Positions 1 to 6,115 of a DNA stretch of 11,151 nucleotides are shown here, piece by piece. The position numbers and the translations under genes were made by a program. The notes beneath the pieces were generated by a model. That model was not told where the DNA came from. It made no database searches and saw nothing but the letters and a program-made list of their open reading frames with translations. Source of the stretch: Flavobacteriales bacterium (GTDB lineage: Bacteria; Bacteroidota; Bacteroidia; Flavobacteriales_D; Crocinitomicaceae); NCBI GenBank assembly GCA_947462695.1, contig CANHQC010000038.1, forward strand, positions 1-11,151, given 5' to 3'. How positions within the stretch are numbered: position 1 is the stretch's first letter; every line of letters begins with the position of its first letter.

Positions 1-1233
1 ATGGTATTAAATAGGGTTTGGATAGGTATGTTTCTCATTGCAATGACAATGGGGTTTTCAAAATTGATTTTCTGGCAAGACACACATGTCCTTCAGTCTA
101 TGATGGATGGACTATTCGATGCGGCAAAGAACGGTTTTGAACTGGCACTCTTTATGACTGGGACGATGGCTTTGTGGATGGGGTTTATGCGAATAGGTCA
201 AGATGGTGGAGCGATCCAGTTAATGGGCAGGTTGATTGCGCCACTTTTTTCTAAATTATTTCCTGAAGTACCTAAAAACCATCCAGCTTACGGTTCCATA
301 ATGCTTAACTTCTCTGCGAACATGTTGGGATTGGACAATGCTGCTACTCCGGCTGGATTGAAAGCAATGAAAGACTTACAAGAGCTAAATCCTGATCCAA
401 AGACAGCGACAAACGCTCAGATTATGTTCTTGGTCCTTAATGCCTCCGGATTAACCATAATTCCTGTCTCCATTTTAGCGACACGTGCCGCAAACGGTTC
501 GACTGACCCAGCGTCAGTTTTCTTACCCATTCTAATCACTACTTATTTTGCAACTTTAGGCGGGCTTATCTATGTGTCTGTAAAACAACGTATTAACTTA
601 TTTAATAAAGTTGTCTTGGCCTATATCGGAACGCTAACAGCATTGGTCGTTGGGTTTATAACTTACCTTAATTTCCATCCTGAATCCATTAAAACGATTT
701 CTTCTGTTGTGAGCAATACCATCATGTTTGGTTTTATTATCTTCTTTTTTGTTTTGGCTATTCGAGCAAAAGTGCAGTTATTCGAATCATTTATTGAGGG
801 GGCTAAAGAAGGATTTCAAGTCGCAATCAATATCGTACCTTATTTAATCGCCATGCTTGCTGCCGTTGCACTTTTCAGAACATCGGGAGCGTTTGTTGAC
901 CTAATGAATGGAATTAAGGCCTTGTTCCTGTATGCAGGGATTGTATCTGTTGAATTTGTTGATGCCTTACCAGTTATCTTTATGAAACCGTTCTCTGGAA
1001 GCGGCGCGAGAGCATTAATGGTTGAAAACATGAGTGTTTTTGGACCAGATTCTTTTGTCAGCAACCTTTCTGCTACCTTTCAAGGGAGCACGGAGACAAC
1101 CTTCTATGTGTTAGCTGTTTACTTTGGATCAGTAAAAATAAGCCATACACGTTATGCTGCAGCTGCTGGAATCTTTTGCGATTTAATTGGCGGGATTACG
1201 GCTATTCTTGTTGCCTACTTGTTTTTTAGCTAA
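1..1233 (+). CDS. Fused SpmA/SpmB-type nucleoside recognition (Gate) domain membrane protein
   Basis: This 410-residue polytopic membrane protein resembles Bacillus spore maturation proteins SpmA and SpmB joined end to end, the usual arrangement in Bacteroidota. The SpmA-like half covers about residues 1-200, with a conserved stretch at 103-123 (NFSANMLGLDNAATPAG) and NASGLTIIP at 147-155. The SpmB-like half covers about 210-410, with IVPYLIAMLAAVALFRTSG at 278-296, KPFSGSGARA at 329-338 and QGSTETTFYVLAVYFG at 361-376. The family carries the nucleoside recognition (Gate) domain, but its substrate in non-sporulating bacteria is unknown, so the name does not imply sporulation. The hydrophobic N-terminus MVLNRVWIGMFLIA matches the usual family start, so the gene looks complete although the window opens on its ATG and no upstream control region is visible. 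The next gene begins 9 bp after its stop, suggesting one operon. Family call is firm; function is not. Confidence 0.9.
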   Translation: MVLNRVWIGMFLIAMTMGFSKLIFWQDTHVLQSMMDGLFDAAKNGFELALFMTGTMALWMGFMRIGQDGGAIQLMGRLIAPLFSKLFPEVPKNHPAYGSIMLNFSANMLGLDNAATPAGLKAMKDLQELNPDPKTATNAQIMFLVLNASGLTIIPVSILATRAANGSTDPASVFLPILITTYFATLGGLIYVSVKQRINLFNKVVLAYIGTLTALVVGFITYLNFHPESIKTISSVVSNTIMFGFIIFFFVLAIRAKVQLFESFIEGAKEGFQVAINIVPYLIAMLAAVALFRTSGAFVDLMNGIKALFLYAGIVSVEFVDALPVIFMKPFSGSGARALMVENMSVFGPDSFVSNLSATFQGSTETTFYVLAVYFGSVKISHTRYAAAAGIFCDLIGGITAILVAYLFFS

Positions 1234-1242
1234 CTTGTTAAT

Positions 1243-1725
1243 ATGAAGTGGTTTAAAAAGAAAGATGTCAAGCCAGTTATGCAATCTAAGCCACGTCGTG
1301 TGGAAATTTTTGCATTTGAATATCCTTCCAAGGTTATTTTAGCATGGGCAAAGGCTATTGAAGGGGATGCAAATTTCTTGAATTTCTTGAAAAACAATGG
1401 CTATGAGGAGTTGGCAATTGCTACACATGCCATTTACCTTGAACCAGCAGCGCGCGATTGGCTGACAGAATCAGGATTTGCTCACCTGATGGCTATGATA
1501 CATGGAGCTGAAGGAAATGAAACTGCGCAAAAATGGTTATTAGCCAACAAGTTTAAACTTCTTTACCATATGGCAAGAGCGATTGACCATGAAGAGGAAG
1601 ATATTCAATGGGTAAAAGGAAATGCATCTGTAGAATTTCAATTGTTAACGCGAAGTATTCAATCGGTTAAAGATCGAATAGAGGAAAATCATAACGACAT
1701 TCACTCGTTTAACAAGGATATTTAA
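1243..1725 (+). CDS. Small protein of 25-residue helical repeats, function unknown
   Basis: This 160-residue protein has no recognised function. It lacks a signal peptide or membrane segment and has a basic N-terminus (MKWFKKKD), so it is probably cytoplasmic or membrane-peripheral. The sequence shows a strict period: an aromatic at residues 48 (F), 73 (W), 98 (W) and 123 (W) each begins a similar unit (FLKNNG, WLTESG, WLLANK, WVKGN), and the 12 residues before each anchor are also alike (AIEGDANFLN, GAEGNETAQK, AIDHEEEDIQ). That gives about four and a half 25-residue repeats, probably helix-turn-helix units forming a small solenoid, ending in a polar tail from about residue 141. Its ATG lies 9 bp after the SpmA/SpmB-like gene, so the two are probably co-transcribed and might interact. 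The stop overlaps that of the convergent Smr gene at a shared TTAA. Confidence 0.8.
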   Translation: MKWFKKKDVKPVMQSKPRRVEIFAFEYPSKVILAWAKAIEGDANFLNFLKNNGYEELAIATHAIYLEPAARDWLTESGFAHLMAMIHGAEGNETAQKWLLANKFKLLYHMARAIDHEEEDIQWVKGNASVEFQLLTRSIQSVKDRIEENHNDIHSFNKDI

Positions 1726-2264
1726 TCCTTCCAATTTAATCGTATGTCAACTTGCGTTGCACCTCCAAAGCCATAGGTTGAAAAATCAGCGTCGCAAAAT
1801 TGATAGCGCTTACTTCCGCTAAGAAACGATCGGATCTCCTGCTTTAGTCTTCCATTTCCTACGCCGTGAATAACTACAATGCGTTTCGCTTTTTGATTTG
1901 CTGATTTTTCCAAAAAAGTACGGAATGTTCGGATTTGAAAGGTGAGAATCTCATGATTCGTCCAACCACGGTGGTTTTCAACTAATTGCTCGATATGCAA
2001 ATCAATTTCAGGTATTAAATCCTGCGATTTCACAGTTTTAACCTGGGATTTACCCTTATTGTCTTTTTGAATGTCATTCAGTTCTATCTTCTTCATCGAC
2101 TGAATGACAGGTGATAATTGATCAGCCAAAAATGGACGCTCAAATCCTGTTTCATCTAATACGTAAAAATAGTTTCCTTCGATCTTCGTAATAATACCCC
2201 CGCCGACTTCACTCAGAAAGACAACCTGATCATTGACCTGAAATGACTTTAAAGTACCATTCAT
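1722..2264 (-). CDS. Smr domain protein (MutS2-type C-terminal endonuclease family)
   Basis: Read from the ATG at 2264, this is a 180-residue protein. The N-terminal part (about 8-52, with VNDQVVFLSEVGGGIIT and LDETGFERPFL) resembles the small DUF2027-type beta domain often joined to Smr in Bacteroidota. A polar linker follows (about 55-82), then an Smr domain with the EIDLHIEQL signature at 86-94, the HGVGNGRLKQEIR motif at 133-145 and YGFGGATQVDI at 164-174. Smr domains are DNA or RNA nicking or binding modules; the target here is unknown. The reading frame stays open to an ATG at 2339, but that extension lies inside the protease gene and has no resemblance to the family, whereas the ATG at 2264 gives the canonical N-terminus. 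It overlaps the upstream protease gene by 35 nt, which suggests translational coupling in a hemB-protease-smr operon. It is shorter than the roughly 340-residue Bacteroides relatives. Confidence 0.88.
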   Translation of the reverse strand: MNGTLKSFQVNDQVVFLSEVGGGIITKIEGNYFYVLDETGFERPFLADQLSPVIQSMKKIELNDIQKDNKGKSQVKTVKSQDLIPEIDLHIEQLVENHRGWTNHEILTFQIRTFRTFLEKSANQKAKRIVVIHGVGNGRLKQEIRSFLSGSKRYQFCDADFSTYGFGGATQVDIRLNWKD

Positions 2265-3198
2265 AATCCTTCGGAATTGAATCTGAGTATAAATAAACCA
2301 ATATAAACGGTGAAATGATACATAGCACCCATGTAACAAGTATCAAAAGCTTAAAAGCAACTTTAGCATCTGTTAAAACCGGGGTAATGAGCACTCCATT
2401 CACTTGTTCAGCGACAACAGGTTTAGATTCTTCGGGATCAACAGCTTCAACAAACGTTCGTAGCGCTTTGGAAGTTGAAATAACTAAGTCCTTTATTTGC
2501 GCATATTCACGGTTGGTTAATTGACTATAGGATTGAGTGTAATTAATTCCGTGCGCATCCATTTCCTTTTGCAATTCAAATTGCTTTTGTAAATTTCTCA
2601 CCCTGAACCCCATCACTAATCCAAAAACGATCAACCCCCAACTTTCAATGTACCAACCTGTCCCAATTAGTAACAGGGAAGAAATAAAGGAAAAAACAAA
2701 TGAAAAAAAAGCTTGATTCCGTTGAATTAACTGACTAAACAACTGTCCTCCATCGAGTGGATCAAGTGGGATTAAATTAATCCAATTCAGCAATAAGAAC
2801 ATTAGTCCAAGTTCCAGTATCCAAGATTGTTGGTAACGCGAACTGAAGTAAAGTAAAAACAGTCCAATGATTATTCCAGGTACCGGCCCGGCAATGACAA
2901 CCCAGATGCTCTCTTTCTGTTTATACACGTCTTTTTTTCCTTGAACAAAAGCACCCATCAAAGGAATGAAAAGCATATAAACATCTTTGTACCCAAAGCG
3001 TTTCATCAGAAGGAAATGACCCATTTCGTGGACGATGAGAACAATTAAGACACTGAAGACGAAGAAAATTTCATCTGTAAAAAGGAAAAGGAATGTACTT
3101 ACAAAAAGAACAATTGAAAAAATCGTTAACGCCACATTGTTTCGAGGTTTTCGTTCTTCAAGTACTGGTTTTTCTGGATAAAAATCGTCGTTGGTCAT
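2230..3198 (-). CDS. M50 family site-2-type membrane metalloprotease
   Basis: This 322-residue integral membrane protein belongs to the site-2 protease (M50) family, which cuts peptide bonds within or near the membrane using zinc. The HExxH motif is HEMGH at residues 57-61, inside a hydrophobic segment, so H57, H61 and catalytic E58 are present. The second metal motif appears as IPLDPLDGGQ at 143-152, with D149 the probable third ligand. Several hydrophobic stretches flank these (about 22-56, 97-118, 127-145, 163-196), and a last one (about 283-305) follows a polar loop of about 80 residues. No PDZ domain is seen, unlike RseP. The ATG at 3198 lies 4 bp after the hemB stop, and the 3' end overlaps the smr start, so it sits mid-operon. 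All catalytic residues look intact. The substrate is unknown. Confidence 0.92.
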   Translation of the reverse strand: MTNDDFYPEKPVLEERKPRNNVALTIFSIVLFVSTFLFLFTDEIFFVFSVLIVLIVHEMGHFLLMKRFGYKDVYMLFIPLMGAFVQGKKDVYKQKESIWVVIAGPVPGIIIGLFLLYFSSRYQQSWILELGLMFLLLNWINLIPLDPLDGGQLFSQLIQRNQAFFSFVFSFISSLLLIGTGWYIESWGLIVFGLVMGFRVRNLQKQFELQKEMDAHGINYTQSYSQLTNREYAQIKDLVISTSKALRTFVEAVDPEESKPVVAEQVNGVLITPVLTDAKVAFKLLILVTWVLCIISPFILVYLYSDSIPKDYEWYFKVISGQ

Positions 3199-3202
3199 AC
3201 AT

Positions 3203-4177
3203 TTAGTTCTTTATCCAACGTGCAAAATCCTTTGCAAAGTAGGTTAGAATACCATCCGCCCCTGCCCTTCTCATACTTATCAAAATCTCAGACACTGCTT
3301 GTTCCAGATTTAACCAACCTTTTTCAGCTGCTGCATAAATCATGGCGCATTCGCCACTTACATTATAGGCTGTTACAGGCAAGTTCGTATGTTCTTTAAT
3401 GACATGAATAATGTCTAAATAACTTAAGGCAGGTTTAATCATAAGGAAATCAGCTCCCTCAAGTGTATCTAATTCAGCTTCGATTAACGCCTCACGTTTA
3501 TTCGCCGGATTCATCTGATATGTTTTTTTATCACCTGATTTTGGTGCTGAATTAAGCGCGTCTCTAAACGGCCCGTAAAAGGCACTGGCGTATTTTGCGG
3601 TATAGGACATGATCGAAACATTCGTAAACCCTTCAACATCAAGTGCTTGTCGAATACTCCCAATTCTTCCATCCATCATGTCCGAGGGACCAATAATATC
3701 GATTCCAGCTTGAGCTTGAGCAATAGCCATTCGATTCAAAATTGGCAACGTATCATCGTTTACGATCTCTCCATCGCAAACAAGTCCATCATGCCCGTCT
3801 GATGAATAAGGGTCCATCGCGACATCACTCATTAAAACGCTCTCTGGGAAACGTTCTTTTATGGCGTTAATCGCATGCAGGTAAAAGTTGTCCGATGCAT
3901 AACTGTAGCTGGCTACGTTGTCTTTGAGTCCTTCGTTTACCGCAGGAAAGAGGTCAAAAGTCCGCACACCTAAATTCATACATTCTTCAATTTCAGGTAA
4001 TAAAAGATCTAGTGACCAGCGGTAATTATTAGGCAGCGAAGCAATTTCCTCCTTCACTCCTTTTCCGTCTTTCAAAAACAAAGGGTATATGAGGTGCTCT
4101 GCTCCAATTTTTGTTTCTTCAACCATTGCACGAATGGCCGCTGACTTTCTATTTCTTCTCGGACGTCTGTTCATCAT
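3203..4177 (-). CDS. hemB: Delta-aminolevulinic acid dehydratase (porphobilinogen synthase)
   Basis: HemB condenses two molecules of 5-aminolevulinate to porphobilinogen, an early cytoplasmic step of haem and other tetrapyrrole synthesis. The protein has 324 residues, the normal length. The N-terminus (RPRRNRKSAAIRAMVEET) matches the family. K195 in AKYASAFYGPFRDA and K248 in FLMIKPALSYLD are the two substrate-binding lysines, K248 being the Schiff-base residue. The metal loop at 118-131 reads DVAMDPYSSDGHDG: the positions that are Cys-Cys-Cys in zinc enzymes are A120, D122 and D130, as in Pseudomonas-type enzymes that do not use the catalytic zinc. Two ATG codons stand in tandem at 4177 and 4174, and the choice between them is open. 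A TTTG-N19-TAAATTTG promoter match ends only 4 nt before the first ATG. It heads an apparent operon with the M50 protease and smr. Confidence 0.97.
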   Translation of the reverse strand: MMNRRPRRNRKSAAIRAMVEETKIGAEHLIYPLFLKDGKGVKEEIASLPNNYRWSLDLLLPEIEECMNLGVRTFDLFPAVNEGLKDNVASYSYASDNFYLHAINAIKERFPESVLMSDVAMDPYSSDGHDGLVCDGEIVNDDTLPILNRMAIAQAQAGIDIIGPSDMMDGRIGSIRQALDVEGFTNVSIMSYTAKYASAFYGPFRDALNSAPKSGDKKTYQMNPANKREALIEAELDTLEGADFLMIKPALSYLDIIHVIKEHTNLPVTAYNVSGECAMIYAAAEKGWLNLEQAVSEILISMRRAGADGILTYFAKDFARWIKN

Positions 4178-4181
4178 TTAA

Positions 4182-4212
4182 CAAATTTACGCTTTCATTT
4201 AATGGCAACAAA
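4182..4212 (-). promoter_or_regulatory. Predicted Bacteroidota-type hemB promoter
   Basis: On the minus strand, TTTG (4212-4209) is followed after 19 nt by TAAATTTG (4189-4182), an exact match to the Bacteroidota TAnnTTTG element. Transcription would start about 3-6 nt after the final G, at or beside the hemB ATG at 4177, implying a leaderless or nearly leaderless mRNA. The TTTG falls inside the T-tract of the fabG terminator. This is a pattern match only. Confidence 0.6.
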
Positions 4213-4236
4213 AAAAGTCATCCGATGATGACTTTT
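4207..4236 (-). terminator. Intrinsic terminator downstream of fabG
   Basis: A perfect 10-bp inverted repeat, AAAAGTCATC (4213-4222) and GATGACTTTT (4227-4236), encloses a 4-nt loop. Read on the minus strand, the stem runs into seven T residues (4216-4210), the classical intrinsic terminator layout. It begins 22 bp past the fabG stop and separates fabG from hemB. On the plus strand only four T follow, so the polarity favours fabG. Confidence 0.85.
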
Positions 4237-4258
4237 ATTAACAAGTAGAAAATTCAAA

Positions 4259-5005
4259 TTACATATACATACCGCCATTTACATGAAGCGTCTGACCGGT
4301 AATATACGTCGACATATCACATGCGAGGAAAAGCGTAGCTTGAGCTATGTCATTTGGTGTACCACCTCGTTTCATCGGAATTGAGCTTCGCCACTCTTCC
4401 ACAGCCTTAGGGTCAATCGCTTCTGTCATCTCTGTTTCTATAAATCCAGGGGCGATTGCATTGCACCTGATATTTCTTGATCCTAGTTCTAGCGCTACTG
4501 ATTTTGTAAATCCGATTAGCCCAGCTTTAGATGCTGCATAATTGGCTTGACCAGCATTGCCTCGTTCACCAACAACCGAAGACATATTGATAATCGATCC
4601 TGATTTCGCTTTTAACATTGGTCGAAGTACCGCTTTTGTTAAGTTAAATGCCGACTTAAGGTTGGTTGATATCACTTCGTCCCATTGCTCTTCTGTCATG
4701 CGCATCAATAACGTATCTCTGGTGATCCCAGCATTATTAACTAATACATCCACTGTTCCAAACTCCTCAACAACTTTATCTACCAATTCTTGAGCCTGAT
4801 CAAATTTAGAAGCGTCACTTTTAAATCCTTTTGCAACACCACCTGAGGAACTTAATTCTAATTCAAGTGCACGGGCTTTTTCATCAGAAGAAATATATGT
4901 AAAGGCCACTTTCGCACCGTGTCTTACACATTCTTCAGCAATCGATTTTCCAATTCCACGGGAAGCTCCAGTTATGATGACGACTTTGTTTTCTAATAGT
5001 TTCAT
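4259..5005 (-). CDS. fabG: 3-oxoacyl-[acyl-carrier-protein] reductase
   Basis: FabG uses NADPH to reduce 3-oxoacyl-ACP to 3-hydroxyacyl-ACP in the elongation cycle of type II fatty-acid synthesis in the cytoplasm. The 248-residue protein is a classical short-chain dehydrogenase of standard length. The nucleotide-binding TGASRGIG is at 12-19 and NNAG at 90-93. The catalytic tetrad is N115, S143, Y156 and K160 (YAASK). The sequences IAPGFIETEMT (184-194) and the C-terminal end TGQTLHVNGGMYM are typical of true FabG and not of a broader SDR. It is flanked by its own terminator and a promoter match, so it appears to be transcribed alone. No other fatty-acid genes are nearby, so a specialised 3-oxoacyl reductase cannot be fully excluded, but conservation makes FabG the best call. 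Confidence 0.95.
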   Translation of the reverse strand: MKLLENKVVIITGASRGIGKSIAEECVRHGAKVAFTYISSDEKARALELELSSSGGVAKGFKSDASKFDQAQELVDKVVEEFGTVDVLVNNAGITRDTLLMRMTEEQWDEVISTNLKSAFNLTKAVLRPMLKAKSGSIINMSSVVGERGNAGQANYAASKAGLIGFTKSVALELGSRNIRCNAIAPGFIETEMTEAIDPKAVEEWRSSIPMKRGGTPNDIAQATLFLACDMSTYITGQTLHVNGGMYM

Positions 5006-5021
5006 TGTGTTATATTTTATT

Positions 5022-5049
5022 CAAAAATACAAACTGATGAGGGTTTAAA
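5022..5049 (-). promoter_or_regulatory. Predicted fabG promoter
   Basis: On the minus strand TATTTTTG (5029-5022) matches TAnnTTTG exactly. The expected upstream TTG is replaced by TTTA (5049-5046) with a 16-nt spacer, so the distal element is weak. The predicted transcript would start near 5018 and give a leader of about 12 nt before the fabG ATG at 5005. Confidence 0.45.
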
Positions 5050-5061
5050 TCGATTTTAAAC
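5043..5061. repeat. Inverted repeat in the divergent fabG/acyltransferase control region
   Basis: GTTTAAA (5043-5049) and TTTAAAC (5055-5061) form a 7-bp inverted repeat with a 5-bp centre. It covers the distal element of the predicted fabG promoter, where a dimeric repressor could bind. The region is very AT-rich, so chance is a real alternative. Confidence 0.3.
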
Positions 5062-5134
5062 AAAAACTAATCAAGGGCAGCTTGTGAATTAAGGATTTTA
5101 ATCTAATGTACCGTCCTCCTTATCTCGTTTAAAA

Positions 5135-5165
5135 TTGGCCTAATTAAAAAGGAATTTTATTTTTG
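5135..5165 (+). promoter_or_regulatory. Predicted promoter of the SGNH-MBOAT-SGNH cassette
   Basis: TTG (5135-5137) is followed after 20 nt by TATTTTTG (5158-5165), an exact TAnnTTTG match. The predicted transcript starts near 5169-5171, giving a leader of about 20 nt to the ATG at 5190. This also rules against translation from an in-frame TTG at 5163, which lies inside the promoter element. Confidence 0.6.
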
Positions 5166-5189
5166 CACGAATTATTTTGCCTGTCATTC

Positions 5190-6113
5190 ATGATAGAACC
5201 CAAATCAAAGAAGAAAATTTCCACTATTTTATCAGGTATAATTCTTGGCTTACCTCTTCTGTCCCTATATATTTACAATTATTCCTCTTATGAATTTTCG
5301 ATTCTTGGTTTTGAATTAAAGAAAATTGAACTTGGTCAAAAATTCGATGAGGACACCTCTATTCCTATTCCGACGAATACGCAAAAAACAGCCATTATCA
5401 ATCCCGAAAAAGTTTCCAACGATTCAACTGTTTTAAAGTTGGAAAGAAAAGATTCAACAGTTACGAAGCCAAGAAAAAGTGACTCCGTTGAATTTACGCT
5501 ACCCGAACTCTCTAATTTACCAGCAAAATTAGATTCTAGTCAACAACGTATAATGTTAATTGGTGATTCTGAGGCTGGTGGTATTTTTTACGCGCTTAAT
5601 GACTACTGCGTAGAGAATAATCACAGATTAGACGTTGTCTTCACATGGTTTTCTGCAAGCATCTTCAATTTTGGATATTCAAACCGAGTTGATCAACTTA
5701 TCGAAAAGTACCAGCCTACTTTTATAATTATTGTATTAGGGCTTAATGAGTTGTATGCGCGTGATATAGATAGACGAAAAAAAGCTGCGGTTAGATTCCA
5801 TGAGAAACTGGGCAACATTCCTTACTTGTGGGTAGGCCCGGCGAATTATACCGCGGATAAAGGGATTAATGCTGTGTTTTCGAGTACAGCACAGCCAGGC
5901 AGATTCTTCTTGTCTAAGGATTTAGTATTGCCCCGTTCAAGTGATCAGCGACATCCCAATGGAAAGGGCTATAGAATTTGGATGAATCAGATTGCCAATT
6001 ACATGCAATCTTCTAGTCTTTTCTCATTCAATTTTAAACACCCAATAAAAACAGGTTATCGATTCAGAGGAAAAATAATTTCAGCTAATGCTGCTAAAGA
6101 CAGAGGTTACTAA
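5190..6113 (+). CDS. Membrane-anchored SGNH-fold protein, probable acyl-transfer partner of the MBOAT
   Basis: This 307-residue protein starts with a basic patch (residues 4-9) and one hydrophobic segment (about 10-30), predicting an inner-membrane anchor with the rest in the periplasm. A low-complexity polar linker (about 50-115) leads to an SGNH domain. Block I is LIGDSEAGG (123-131) with nucleophile candidate S127, block III is LGLNELY (183-189) with N186, and block V is SDQRHPNGKG (251-260) with D252 and H255. Its topology resembles AlgJ, DltD and PatB-like partners that receive or transfer acyl groups beside an MBOAT, and the MBOAT gene begins 2 bp after its stop. I chose the ATG at 5190, because the frame's earlier TTG at 5163 lies within the predicted promoter. 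It could instead be an esterase; transferase is inferred from context. Confidence 0.85.
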   Translation: MIEPKSKKKISTILSGIILGLPLLSLYIYNYSSYEFSILGFELKKIELGQKFDEDTSIPIPTNTQKTAIINPEKVSNDSTVLKLERKDSTVTKPRKSDSVEFTLPELSNLPAKLDSSQQRIMLIGDSEAGGIFYALNDYCVENNHRLDVVFTWFSASIFNFGYSNRVDQLIEKYQPTFIIIVLGLNELYARDIDRRKKAAVRFHEKLGNIPYLWVGPANYTADKGINAVFSSTAQPGRFFLSKDLVLPRSSDQRHPNGKGYRIWMNQIANYMQSSSLFSFNFKHPIKTGYRFRGKIISANAAKDRGY

Positions 6114-6115
6114 TC

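Noticed and set aside
840..1064. Minus-strand open frame opposite the SpmA/SpmB-type gene
   Set aside because: Shadow of a conserved membrane protein gene; no supporting signal.
1..1233. Evidence of sporulation from the SpmA/SpmB resemblance
   Set aside because: The family is widespread in non-sporulating Bacteroidota, and nothing else here relates to spores.
2265..2339. 25-residue N-terminal extension of the Smr protein from ATG 2339
   Set aside because: It is wholly inside the protease gene, unlike the family N-terminus, and the ATG at 2264 gives the expected start.
2315..2524. Plus-strand open frame opposite the M50 protease 3' part
   Set aside because: Ser/Thr-rich translation typical of an antisense shadow, with no promoter or homology.
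4347..4793. Two plus-strand open frames opposite fabG
   Set aside because: Shadows of the conserved fabG coding sequence without promoter or family resemblance.
5163..5189. N-terminal extension of the first SGNH protein from a TTG codon at 5163
   Set aside because: The TTG lies inside the TATTTTTG promoter element, and the ATG at 5190 starts a typical basic-plus-hydrophobic anchor.
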